Source: M3007 sp964646615 (lineage in GTDB: Bacteria; Bacteroidota; Bacteroidia; Chitinophagales; Saprospiraceae). Taken from it: a stretch of 64,000 bases of DNA. The stretch covers positions 78,731-142,730 of the forward strand of contig CAZYEV010000019.1 in the NCBI GenBank assembly GCA_964646615.1, given 5' to 3'. The notes under the pieces are model-generated. The model searched no databases. It saw only the letters and a list, made by a program, of their open reading frames with translations, and had not been told where the DNA came from. Below are positions 37,038-45,917 of this stretch, one piece after another (the first letter of the stretch is position 1; every line of letters begins with the position of its first letter). A program made the translations under genes and the position numbers.

Positions 37038-39605
37038 TTACACGTCCTGGCGGAGCACCTCTAACGGTGGCTTTTGCAGAGCGCCGCGGCTGCCCAGCAG
37101 CCCGATGAGCAACGTAGCCGCCACGACGGCACCCGCCGTCAGCAACAGCGGCCCGGCTTTCGGGTAAAACGGCATCTGGAAGACCCAATGCGCCAGCGCC
37201 CAGCTGCTCAGCAGCGAAAGTCCGGCTCCCACAGCACAGGCCAGAAGCCCTACCAGCGCATACTCGACCGCTGCTATTTGCAACACTGTGCGCCGACTCG
37301 CTCCTAAGGTGCGCAGCAGCACACTCTCGCGCAGGCGTGCATAGCGACTCTGATAAATAGAACTGAGCAACACCAGAAAACCCGTCAGCAGGCTGAACAG
37401 CGCCATGAAGCGCACAATAAACGACACTTTGCCCAGTATCTCGTCGGCTGCCTGCAGCACCTGCGTCAGGTCAATGGCCGACACGTTCGGAAAGCGACGA
37501 ACTAATTCGGACTGGAACGCGGCACTTTGCGCAGCGTTTTCTACCCTCGACACCACGACATGGATTTGTGGAGCCGCCTCCAGAACGCCCGTTGGGAAGA
37601 CAATCATGAAATTGGTCTGCATGCGGTTGAAATCTACCCTCCGCACGCTGCCTACTTCGGCCTCTAAGCGCAGCCCCTGTACGTTGAAGGTCAGGCGCGT
37701 GCCCACTCGGGCGTTCATGGCGCGCTGCAGACCCTCCGAAATAGAGACCCGTACGGGTTGGCCTGGCATTTGACGCCCAACCCAGGTGCCTTCCACGATG
37801 CGCTCGCTATCGCTCAGCGTGTCGCGGAAAGTTACGCGAAACTCCCTGTCCCACACCCAGCGCGCCACACTGTCGGGGCGCGAACGCCAGGGCCAAACAG
37901 AAGCCGCCACGCGAGTATCCGACGCTGGCATCTGCGGCCCGCGCCCGTCAATACGCTCGATGCGCACGCCCACGATGGGCGCTCGCTGGAGCAACGGCAT
38001 GCCGCGCTCGAGCACAAACTGCTCCACAGCATCCTTTTGCTCCGGCTGAATGTCGAAAAGTATCAGATTGGGCTGATGCTCGCTGCCGGCCAGTTCGAGC
38101 CGTTGCAACAACAGACTCTGGGTCAGAAACAGCGTGCTCAGCAGCAACACCCCGGCGCCAATGGTTACCACCAGCAGCACCGTCTGGTTGTCGGGCCGAA
38201 ACAGGTTGGCAATGCCCTGACGCCACACATACGACCATTTTTTGGGGAAGAAACGCCGCAAAAATCCCATCAGCAGACGCGCAGCGCCCCAAAGCAGCCC
38301 CAGAGCCACCGCCATGCCGCCCAAAAAGCCCAGCGTTTGCATGGCGTCTTGCAGTATCCAGCCCGTCAGCCCGGCCAGCGTCAGGGCAATGAGTGCGTAA
38401 ATGCCGAAAAGTAGGCGATTGGCTCGCCGGGCAGGCGCCTCTACCGATGCGCGCAAGGCCCGCAACGGAGACACCGACAGCACCTGCGCCAACGGGCGCA
38501 GCGAAAACAGCACCGCCATCAGGACGCCCAGCGCCACCCCCTGACCTATGGCCAATGCGGACACGTCCGTGCTCAACTCCTCTACTGGCAGCAGGTCGCG
38601 CACCAACCAGGGTAGCGCCTTTTGCAACAAGGCGCCCAACAGCGCTCCCAGCAAAGAACTCAGCAAGGCAATGCCCACTATCTGGACAAAAAACACCAAA
38701 AACGCCTGCATGCCGCGCGCGCCCAAACAGCGCAGCGTAGCCACCAGCGGCTGCTTCTCGCGCAGGTACAACTGCACGGCGCTGGCCACACCCAAAGCGC
38801 CCAGCAAAAGCGCGACAAACGCCACCAAATTGAGAAAGCCGGCAAAACGGTCGAACACCCTATCCAGCGTCTCCTGGTTGCTTTCCACCGTCTCCCAGTC
38901 CAGACCTGCTTGCCGGAGCGGCTTTTCTATCGTTTTTAGCACACTTTTCAGTACCGCCGCGTCGGGCACACGGGCGTAGTACTGGTACCATACGCGGCTG
39001 CCCTTTTGCACCAGCTCGGTGTCGTCCAGATAGTCAAACGGGATGAATGCCGTAGGTGCCAGGGCCGAACCGATGCCAGCGCGCCCGGGCCGCGACAGCA
39101 AATCGCCGGCGACGACGAATGCCTGAGCCCCCAGGCGCACGGTGTCGCCGGGTTGCAATCCGAACTGCAGCAACAGGCTGTGCTCCAGCAGTGCCTGTGG
39201 CTGGCCGCTTTGCTGATAGGTCTGCCAGGCGTTGGCGGGGGTGCTTTTCCAGGTGCCGTAGAAAGGATAGGCCGCATCGGTAGCGCGCACATTGACTAAG
39301 CGCGTGCCATCGCTCTTGGGGAAATAGGCCATGCTCAGCAGGTTGAACACGCGCGCCACCTCGACGCCAGAGGTGCCTTTCAGGCGCTCGAGCAGCGTAT
39401 CGGGCAACGGGAAATTGCCCTGGATGACCAGATCTGCACCCAGCAGGTTGCGCGCCTCGCGATTGACGTCGGCCTTCAGGTTTTCGCTTAATGTGCGCAC
39501 AGCCGTCAGGGCTGCCACACCGGCCACAATGGCCGAAACAAACAGCAACAAACGGGCGCGGCTCCGGCGGCTGTCGCGCCAGGCCATTTTCCAGATAAAA
39601 GACAT
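37038..39605 (-). CDS. FtsX-like ABC transporter permease (YbbP type)
   Basis: 855 residues from ATG 39605 (MSFIWKMAWRDSRRSRARLL). The long form has two FtsX-like regions with about ten helices: an N-terminal helix, a periplasmic MacB_PCD-like domain (LSENLKADVNREARNLLGAD), helices near 280-440, a second periplasmic domain, and three C-terminal helices (FLVLLSSIYQSRYARLRESV, VLLRTLGASRRTVLQI). YbbA/YbbP-type systems export lipophilic molecules or handle lipoproteins. The partner ATPase expected next to it is not in the window. It ends 20 bases before pnuC on the same strand. Confidence 0.87.
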   Translation of the reverse strand: MSFIWKMAWRDSRRSRARLLLFVSAIVAGVAALTAVRTLSENLKADVNREARNLLGADLVIQGNFPLPDTLLERLKGTSGVEVARVFNLLSMAYFPKSDGTRLVNVRATDAAYPFYGTWKSTPANAWQTYQQSGQPQALLEHSLLLQFGLQPGDTVRLGAQAFVVAGDLLSRPGRAGIGSALAPTAFIPFDYLDDTELVQKGSRVWYQYYARVPDAAVLKSVLKTIEKPLRQAGLDWETVESNQETLDRVFDRFAGFLNLVAFVALLLGALGVASAVQLYLREKQPLVATLRCLGARGMQAFLVFFVQIVGIALLSSLLGALLGALLQKALPWLVRDLLPVEELSTDVSALAIGQGVALGVLMAVLFSLRPLAQVLSVSPLRALRASVEAPARRANRLLFGIYALIALTLAGLTGWILQDAMQTLGFLGGMAVALGLLWGAARLLMGFLRRFFPKKWSYVWRQGIANLFRPDNQTVLLVVTIGAGVLLLSTLFLTQSLLLQRLELAGSEHQPNLILFDIQPEQKDAVEQFVLERGMPLLQRAPIVGVRIERIDGRGPQMPASDTRVAASVWPWRSRPDSVARWVWDREFRVTFRDTLSDSERIVEGTWVGRQMPGQPVRVSISEGLQRAMNARVGTRLTFNVQGLRLEAEVGSVRRVDFNRMQTNFMIVFPTGVLEAAPQIHVVVSRVENAAQSAAFQSELVRRFPNVSAIDLTQVLQAADEILGKVSFIVRFMALFSLLTGFLVLLSSIYQSRYARLRESVLLRTLGASRRTVLQIAAVEYALVGLLACAVGAGLSLLSSWALAHWVFQMPFYPKAGPLLLTAGAVVAATLLIGLLGSRGALQKPPLEVLRQDV

Positions 39606-39815
39606 GGTTTCAAGTGCGTCTGACACAACATGCCTCAACAAGAAAGCCGCCTAATCGTTCGCCGCCTCGATCCTTCAGGCTTGCTCAAGTGAGAGGTCAG
39701 ACCTGCTGAGGCGCCAGCGTATAAAGTTTTGAGAGCGCAAGCGCTGCCTTCGCGGATTTTTGCGGATGTTTGCTTTTGAAACCAGCCTCGTACGGGGCGC
39801 CATGCAAAGAACGCC

Positions 39816-41669
39816 ATGCGCGAGACGGCTTTTATTCGGCAAAACCAGGAAAAGTGGGCGGAATACGAGGCATACCTGAACCAGCCCCACATAGACCCTG
39901 ACCACCTGCGGGAAATGTTCGTGCATGTTACGGACGATCTGGCCTACGCGCGCACATTTTATCGCAATCGCTCGGTACACTTCTACCTTAACGGGCTGGC
40001 GCAACGTATTTTCAACCGCTTTCGGCAGGGGCGCCGCCCGCCGCTGGGGCAGGTGTTGGCCTTCTGGACTGAGGAACTGCCGCGCATTCTGTGGGAAACA
40101 CGCCGTGCCCTGTGGTTGTCGTTTGGCATCTTCACTTTAGCCATGGCTGTTGGCGTGGTTTCCAGCCGCATAGACCCTGACTTTGCCCGATACATCCTGG
40201 GAGATAGCTATGTCGCCATGACCGTTGCCAATATCGAAGCGGGTGACCCCATGGCGGTGTACAAGGACTCGCCGCCCTTGGGCATGTCGGTGGGCATCGC
40301 CGCCAACAACGTGCTGGTGGCCTTCATGACGGTGCTTTCGGGCGTGCTCACCTCCATCGGCACGATGTTTATCCTGGTGCGAAACGGCATCATGGTGGGC
40401 GTTTTTCAGTACTTTTTTATCGAGCGCGACCTGTTCTGGCCCTCTTTTCTAACCATATGGATACACGGCACGCTCGAAATCAGCGCCATTATTGTAGCAG
40501 GTGCGGCGGGTCTGGTAGCAGGCTCAGGATGGCTGTTTCCGGGCACGTACACCCGCCGGCAGGCATTCCAGCGCTCGGCGCGCAAAGGCTTTCTGATGTT
40601 TCTCGGGCTGGTGCCGGTGTTTTTGCTGGCCGCCTTTTTTGAGGGCTACCTGACACGCCACACCGAAGCGTCCGATGCGCTGCGCCTGAGCTTCATTCTG
40701 CTGTCGCTGATAGCAGTGGTGGGCTACTTTGTGGTGCTCCCGTGGTGGAAGGCGCGGCACGGGCATTTTGAGTCCCTCGACCTGCGCGAGCCGATACCGA
40801 TAGCGCGCGAGCCCATTTCACTCACGGCCATCAAAAGTAATGGAGCCATTTTGGCCGATACCCTTCGAATGCCTTTCCAGCACCCGGCCCGTATTTTTGG
40901 GTATGCTTTGTTGGCCTCCTGTGCAGCCGTGGGTGCTTATTGGACAGCTACTGTCGGATGGCTGCATCGTTTTTCGCCCGCTCTTGAGAGCAGCCGCGCC
41001 GAAGCATTAGCGCAATCCTGGCTCTCAGGGCTGAGTTTTTCCAAAACACCTGTGGTTTTTGGCGCCGAAGTGCTGCTGCTGATGGGCTTAGTGCTGGCAG
41101 CCTTTGCTGCCATTCGGCAAGAGATGCCCGCATCGCTTCGGGAGGCGCGCGGGGGGCGATGGAGTTTGTCTTTCGCCTTGGGGCTTGTGGGCCTTTGCCT
41201 GTTGGCTCTGTGGGCGAACGAGTCTTTTGGGCCGCTGCGTTTTCTATTGCTTCCGCTGCCAGTCCTGGTGGGGTTTTGGCTGGCGCAGTTGTATTTCGGA
41301 GAAGAGCACTTAGGTGGTCTGCTGCATGCAGTATCGTTCCGCGCTCTGGCGCGAGCGGGCCTCATAGGCGCAGTGTTGGCCTTTCTCTTCTGGCTTTCGC
41401 GGTCCTTCCTGGACTCCTACCCGGTGAGCAGCGTAATCGAGTTCTTCAGCTGGCTGGTGCCGGCAAATGCGGACTCGTTAGAGGCCTATTACCGCAGCAC
41501 CCGGGTGCTCCTGGGCGGCTTTTTTCTGCATGTGTACTGGATGCTGGCCATCCTGGGAGGTGCGTTGGGGTACTTTTCGGAGGTGGAGAAGGAAGAAGCC
41601 CTGCATCTTCGCGAAAGCATCGAGCGCATTGGCGCCCGCCCGCGCCTTCGCGGTTTAGCGCGCGAATAG
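39816..41669 (+). CDS. SpoIIM (stage II sporulation protein M) family membrane protein with long C-terminal extension
   Basis: 617 residues. The N-terminal 330 residues match the bacterial SpoIIM/DUF95 family: MRETAFIRQNQEKWAEYEAY, DDLAYARTFYRNRSV, NNVLVAFMTVLSGVLTSIGT and IHGTLEISAIIVAGAAGL. The name comes from Bacillus engulfment, but homologues are widespread in non-sporulating bacteria, often next to RDD and MoxR-type genes. Here none adjoins. The remaining 290 residues have about seven more helices not typical of short family members. The function in this phylum is unknown. Confidence 0.82.
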   Translation: MRETAFIRQNQEKWAEYEAYLNQPHIDPDHLREMFVHVTDDLAYARTFYRNRSVHFYLNGLAQRIFNRFRQGRRPPLGQVLAFWTEELPRILWETRRALWLSFGIFTLAMAVGVVSSRIDPDFARYILGDSYVAMTVANIEAGDPMAVYKDSPPLGMSVGIAANNVLVAFMTVLSGVLTSIGTMFILVRNGIMVGVFQYFFIERDLFWPSFLTIWIHGTLEISAIIVAGAAGLVAGSGWLFPGTYTRRQAFQRSARKGFLMFLGLVPVFLLAAFFEGYLTRHTEASDALRLSFILLSLIAVVGYFVVLPWWKARHGHFESLDLREPIPIAREPISLTAIKSNGAILADTLRMPFQHPARIFGYALLASCAAVGAYWTATVGWLHRFSPALESSRAEALAQSWLSGLSFSKTPVVFGAEVLLLMGLVLAAFAAIRQEMPASLREARGGRWSLSFALGLVGLCLLALWANESFGPLRFLLLPLPVLVGFWLAQLYFGEEHLGGLLHAVSFRALARAGLIGAVLAFLFWLSRSFLDSYPVSSVIEFFSWLVPANADSLEAYYRSTRVLLGGFFLHVYWMLAILGGALGYFSEVEKEEALHLRESIERIGARPRLRGLARE

Positions 41670-41697
41670 GCGTTTGTTTTTTCAATACCTGCACACC

Positions 41698-43080
41698 ATG
41701 GAACTGCCACCGCCATTTGTCCGGCAAATGCGCGCCCTGCTGGGCGAAGCGTACGATGTCTTTGCTGCTGCTCTGGCCGAAGAGCCGCCCGTCAGCATCC
41801 GCCTGAACCCACAAAAACAGGGAAACCTTGCTACCTCCGACGCGCTGGCCGCTGCCACGCCCGTGCCCTGGTGCGCCGAAGGGCGATACTTAGCCGAACG
41901 CCCCAGCTTCACGCTCGACCCACGCTTCCATGCCGGGGCTTACTACGTGCAGGAGGCTTCTTCCATGTTTTTGTGCGAAGTGTTGCGCCGGAGCGCCGAC
42001 CTGAGCCGGCCTGTGCGAGCCTTAGATGCCTGTGCCGCTCCGGGCGGCAAAACGACGCTGCTGCAATCTGTGCTGCACCCGGGCAGCTTAGTAGTGGCCA
42101 ACGAGGTCGTCCGCTCGCGCCTGAGTGCCCTGCGCGAAAACTTAGAAAAATGGGGCCACCCGCACCCGGCCATGACATCGGCTCAGGGCGATGAATTGGA
42201 ACATCTGGGCGCCTGGTTCGACATCGTCGTCGTGGACGCCCCGTGCAGCGGCGAGGGCCTGTTCCGAAAAACACCCGAATCCATGCGCGAGTGGTCGCCG
42301 CCACACGTGGAGGCCTGTTCCTTACGGCAGCGCAGCATCCTGGCATCGGCGCTCAAAACGCTGCGGCCCGGCGGCATACTCCTTTACTCCACCTGCACCT
42401 TCAACCGCACAGAAAACGAGGACAACGCGGCCTGGCTGGCAGAGACCTTCGACCTGGAGCCGCTGTTGTTCGACCTGCCGCCGGAGTGGGGCGTCGTCGA
42501 AAGCGCGCCCGGTGCCTATCGCTTCTATCCCCACCGCCTGCGAGGTGAGGGCTTCTTCCTGGCGGCTTTTCGTAAAAAGGCTAATGCCCCGGCGCTATTG
42601 CCTCCACGCCCTCCGGCCGCATTCCGGCGCCTGCAACCACTGGAGCGCACCTTCCTGAGCGCAGTGCGCCCCTGGCTCGATGCTGAACGCGAATGGGCGT
42701 TCTTCACCGCACCCAAAGGCGATGTGCTGGCCATGCCCGAAGCCCTGCTGCCCGACCTGCGCCTGCTGGACCACACCCTGACAAACAAATGGTTAGGCAT
42801 CCGCGTCGGCCAGTTCAAAGGCCGCGACTTTGTGCCCGACCACGCGCTGGCACTCAACACCGCGCTGGCGCCCAACGTGCCAGCAGTGGACTTCGACCGC
42901 GAGCAGGCACTGCTGTTCTTGAAAAAAGAACAGTTTCCGCTCAACGGCTCCGCCCCGAAAGCACGCGGCTGGGTCGTCGGCCGCTACGAAGGGCTGCCCT
43001 TAGGCTGGCTCAAAATGCTGCCCGACCGCTGGAACAACTACCTGCCGCCCGAACGGCGTATCCGCATGGCCGTGGAGTAG
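41698..43080 (+). CDS. RsmF/NSUN-type RNA cytosine-C5 methyltransferase
   Basis: 460 residues from ATG 41698. SAM motif I is LDACAAPGGKTTLLQ. Cys183 in VVDAPCSGEGLF and Cys233 in LYSTCTFNRTENE are the release and catalytic cysteines of RNA m5C methyltransferases. The C-terminal part (about 320-460) resembles the PUA-like/NUSB-distinct tail of RsmF, which modifies C1407 of 16S rRNA in E. coli. The target here is inferred, not shown. Confidence 0.9.
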   Translation: MELPPPFVRQMRALLGEAYDVFAAALAEEPPVSIRLNPQKQGNLATSDALAAATPVPWCAEGRYLAERPSFTLDPRFHAGAYYVQEASSMFLCEVLRRSADLSRPVRALDACAAPGGKTTLLQSVLHPGSLVVANEVVRSRLSALRENLEKWGHPHPAMTSAQGDELEHLGAWFDIVVVDAPCSGEGLFRKTPESMREWSPPHVEACSLRQRSILASALKTLRPGGILLYSTCTFNRTENEDNAAWLAETFDLEPLLFDLPPEWGVVESAPGAYRFYPHRLRGEGFFLAAFRKKANAPALLPPRPPAAFRRLQPLERTFLSAVRPWLDAEREWAFFTAPKGDVLAMPEALLPDLRLLDHTLTNKWLGIRVGQFKGRDFVPDHALALNTALAPNVPAVDFDREQALLFLKKEQFPLNGSAPKARGWVVGRYEGLPLGWLKMLPDRWNNYLPPERRIRMAVE

Positions 43081-43114
43081 GCAGGTGCTGAGGAGACCGC
43101 AAATGCACGGGTTT

Positions 43115-43147
43115 GAGGCGACATCTCCCGCCGGGAGGTGTCGCCTC
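43115..43147. repeat. Inverted repeat, family GAGRCGACAYCTCC
   Basis: Arms GAGGCGACATCTCCC and GGGAGGTGTCGCCTC with a three-base loop form a near-perfect 15-bp stem. A related set lies at 58710-58805. It is between rsmF-like (plus) and the barrel gene (minus) ends, so it may end transcripts from both sides, but there is no T-run. Confidence 0.7.
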
Positions 43148-43237
43148 TGGGCTTTCTCGGCCCGCGAATGGTTTTTGGGGCAGAAGGGCATTGAGAAGAC
43201 GGTTTGGAGCGGTGCCAAACTTGCCGAAGGATTGGCC

Positions 43238-44515
43238 TCAATAATATACCTTTCCCAAAAGGGAGACCTGCAACAACAGCTGGTTGCCTGCATTGCCGGA
43301 GGGGCGATTGGGTGGAGGAACAGGAAACGCTCCCGTGGTGGGTGGCTGGCTTGAAGAGGAGGCGAAAAAGCGCCATTGCGCCTGAATGCTGACCTCGAAG
43401 CGGCGGCTCAAGGCATACCCTGCACCGGCCACTGCACTGCCCTCCCAGCGGAACAGGCGCGCGGAAGCCAGATTGCTTAGCTGGCGTATTTCGGAGGCAT
43501 CGAAGTGCTGCGCGTTACCCGAAGTTGGCTGCGTCTCCTGAACCCGTGCGCTCAACAGGACGCCGCCCATGCCGCCTCCGTATAGGCGCAGGCGAGGTGT
43601 CATCTGGCCATAGACCAGCACGGGCGCCTCCAGCCGGTGCGTGTGCGAGAGGCGCACCCAGATGCCGTCGGCTTTGGGTGGAAACAAACCGGGGGCGAGC
43701 CGCCTCAGGTCGGAACTTTCCAGATAGACGGCATTGCTGGTGGTCAGGTCTTTGCCGTGCAAATGCGTGAACCGATAGCCCACGCCGGCGCGCAAGCCCC
43801 AGCGCCTGCCGGCATTCCAGTCAAAGATCGGGCCGATGGCTAACCCAAGCGCCTCGGCACCGGCTGGGGCGAAAGCGCCGAGGGTAAGGCCTGCGCTCAG
43901 GCGCTTCGTTCGAAGTGTGGGTGAGGGGGGCATCTGGCTTACATCGGCAGGCCCAAATGGCAGTCGTCGGGCTGGAAGTTCAAAGGTCGGGCCGAGCACG
44001 GGCAATGGCACCAGCGGTTCTGTAGGAAGGGCTGCAGCTGCCCCGGCTGTTTCGGAGGCTTCAGGGCATGCCGGTTCCCTCATTCGATGGGCTGCTGCTT
44101 CACTATCAGTCCTGCGCGAGGGTGCGGCCTCGTAGGGCATGGTAGCAAGCCTTGCCAGCGGGGAGACAGAGGGTCGGTCATGGCGGTTCCGCCCAGGCCG
44201 TATGCTCGACACGGGTCGTGGCAGCGATGCCGTCGGATGCTTCGAAGAATGAGGTACTGCCTCCGGCCCGGAGACGAGTGGTGCTACCGCGGCCACAGGC
44301 ATTTCAGTCGTGTGCTCTGGCGGCGGCAGGGACGCTGCGGGTGGCACTTGCGCCGCGCGGTAATACTGCCACAGGCCGCCACCTATGCCGGCCAGCAAAA
44401 GCCATAGCCACCAAACGGCTACTACCGGGCGGCGGCGGCGCGGGGCGGGCATGTGCTCGTCCAAAAGGGCCTCCATGGCGCGCCAGCCTCTGTCTGTCAG
44501 GCGTTTGTCGTTCAT
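43238..44515 (-). CDS. Single-pass inner-membrane protein with C-terminal beta-barrel-like region (anti-sigma-like context)
   Basis: 425 residues. The first 30 residues are cytoplasmic and basic (MNDKRLTDRGWRAMEALLDE), followed by one membrane helix (VVAVWWLWLLLAGIGGGLWQ). Then come about 130 low-complexity residues rich in Pro and Ala. The last 230 resemble an outer-membrane barrel (SAGLTLGAFAPAGAEALGLA, ..GLRAGVGYRFTHL) ending in LLGKVYY, an aromatic C-terminus. It lies 45 bases downstream of an ECF sigma gene, as anti-sigma factors do. I know of Bacteroidota proteins with this odd mix, annotated as porin-like; the function is unknown. Confidence 0.6.
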   Translation of the reverse strand: MNDKRLTDRGWRAMEALLDEHMPAPRRRRPVVAVWWLWLLLAGIGGGLWQYYRAAQVPPAASLPPPEHTTEMPVAAVAPLVSGPEAVPHSSKHPTASLPRPVSSIRPGRNRHDRPSVSPLARLATMPYEAAPSRRTDSEAAAHRMREPACPEASETAGAAAALPTEPLVPLPVLGPTFELPARRLPFGPADVSQMPPSPTLRTKRLSAGLTLGAFAPAGAEALGLAIGPIFDWNAGRRWGLRAGVGYRFTHLHGKDLTTSNAVYLESSDLRRLAPGLFPPKADGIWVRLSHTHRLEAPVLVYGQMTPRLRLYGGGMGGVLLSARVQETQPTSGNAQHFDASEIRQLSNLASARLFRWEGSAVAGAGYALSRRFEVSIQAQWRFFASSSSQPPTTGAFPVPPPNRPSGNAGNQLLLQVSLLGKVYY

Positions 44516-44560
44516 GTTGCAAGTGTGTAGTCCGGTGAATACATTGGTCTTCGAGGTGCA

Positions 44561-45118
44561 TTAGCCGCGCACGCGCTCTTCGGTAGCGAGCCATTCGCGC
44601 AGGCGCTGGCGGGCGGTGGAGAGGTACCATTTCGAGGTGCCTTCGCTGATGCCGAGCCTTTCGGCAATTTCGGCATGGCTATAGCCCTCGATGGCGTACA
44701 GGCGAAAGACGGTTTGGGCGTTGCGGGGCAGCGCCTCGATGAGGCGGAGCAAATGGGCCTCATCGAAGGCTGCATCCGGGCGTGCAGGCTCGGCCGCGTC
44801 GCGTTCTTCCAGCACCAAAAAATGGGTGTAGCGAGCGTGGCGGCGAAAGTGTTCGGCTGCAGCGTGATACACCAACCGCCTCAACCAACCCTCGAGGCTG
44901 CCTTGAAAGGCGTAGGTGTGCATTTTTTGAAACGCCCGCAGAAAGCCTTGGTTGACGATGCTAATAGCCGTCTCCTCGTCGTGTGCGTAGCGCAAACACA
45001 GGCGAAACATGGCCGGAAAAAAGCGCCGATAGAACGCTTCCTGCGCGCGCCGGTCGTTTCGCACGCAGCCCTCGACCAGTTCGGCGTCGGTGTAGCGCTT
45101 CTTTTTTGAAAAAAACAT
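44561..45118 (-). CDS. ECF-type RNA polymerase sigma factor
   Basis: 185 residues. The sigma-70 region 2 is RAQEAFYRRFFPAMFRLCLR, with the region 2.4 part VNQGFLRAFQKMHTYAFQGS; region 4 is LPRNAQTVFRLYAIEGYSHA followed by EIAERLGISEGTSKWYLSTA, a helix-turn-helix. ECF factors of this type are usually held by a membrane-bound partner, and the next gene downstream (44515) encodes a membrane-anchored protein. It is part of a minus-strand cluster running from 47192 to 43238. Confidence 0.9.
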   Translation of the reverse strand: MFFSKKKRYTDAELVEGCVRNDRRAQEAFYRRFFPAMFRLCLRYAHDEETAISIVNQGFLRAFQKMHTYAFQGSLEGWLRRLVYHAAAEHFRRHARYTHFLVLEERDAAEPARPDAAFDEAHLLRLIEALPRNAQTVFRLYAIEGYSHAEIAERLGISEGTSKWYLSTARQRLREWLATEERVRG

Positions 45119-45145
45119 CCGCCTGCTTGCCCGTAAATGGCCTCG

Positions 45146-45901
45146 CTAAAATAGGTACCCCGCGCCGAGCATGAAGCGCCAGTGGGTGATTTGCAGGCGC
45201 TCCTGACTCCCTTGCCACCACCAGGCTTCCGACCTGGCGCTCAAGCGCTGCCAGCGTACGCCTGTGTGCAAGGTAAGGTGATGGCCTATGCGATAGCCCG
45301 CCAACGCCTGGGCCATGGGGCCACCGCGCCAATGTGAGCGCTCCCATACCGCCAGGTCCTCCTGACTTTGATTGACGCAAAAGCCAATGCCCATGCCCAC
45401 GGTCACAAAAGGCGACGCATAGCGCGGCAGCAAATAGCTGCGCACTTCAGCAAACAGCGGAATGACCGGTGGCTGAATACTCGCGAAATCAAAAATGTCG
45501 AACCCTGTGCCGATGCCGGTGCTCAGCAGGCGGTGAAACATCCAGCCGCTGCTGTGCTGCACCTGAAGGGCAAGTGTCGTTTCGCCTGTGTACAGCTGGC
45601 CGGGCAAAAAGCCCGCATGCGAATGGTGGTACCAGCCGCGCTCCCGAAAGTGGTAAGGCACTGGGCCAGCGCTGCGCTGGCGGATACTCCGCACGCGGCT
45701 GAGGGCAATCTCCAACTCCTGTCCCGCGTCGGTGCGCAAGACCAGCACCCCGCCACCCTCCTTCGTAGCGACCAGCTGGCCGCGCAATACGGCACCACCG
45801 CGCAGGCGTACCACATCGCAAGCCCGCGAGGCCGACTGGCTCCACACCTGCGCGGCCAGCAAGAGAAGGGCGAAAAACAAAAACCGTCGGACTGGCTTCA
45901 T
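45146..45901 (-). CDS. Predicted outer-membrane beta-barrel protein
   Basis: 251 residues. Signal peptide about 1-23 (ending QVWSQ). Residues 28-75 are a small beta domain (VVRLRGGAVLRGQLVATKEG), a module often placed before barrels in this phylum. From 90 on, alternating hydrophobic strands (LFAEVRSYLLPRYASPFVTV, GYRIGHHLTLHTGVRW) end with LGAGYLF, whose C-terminal Phe is typical of BAM-assembled barrels. No specific family is recognised. It lies 27 bases upstream of the sigma gene on the same strand. Confidence 0.65.
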   Translation of the reverse strand: MKPVRRFLFFALLLLAAQVWSQSASRACDVVRLRGGAVLRGQLVATKEGGGVLVLRTDAGQELEIALSRVRSIRQRSAGPVPYHFRERGWYHHSHAGFLPGQLYTGETTLALQVQHSSGWMFHRLLSTGIGTGFDIFDFASIQPPVIPLFAEVRSYLLPRYASPFVTVGMGIGFCVNQSQEDLAVWERSHWRGGPMAQALAGYRIGHHLTLHTGVRWQRLSARSEAWWWQGSQERLQITHWRFMLGAGYLF

Positions 45902-45917
45902 ATGACCGGAGTACTTT

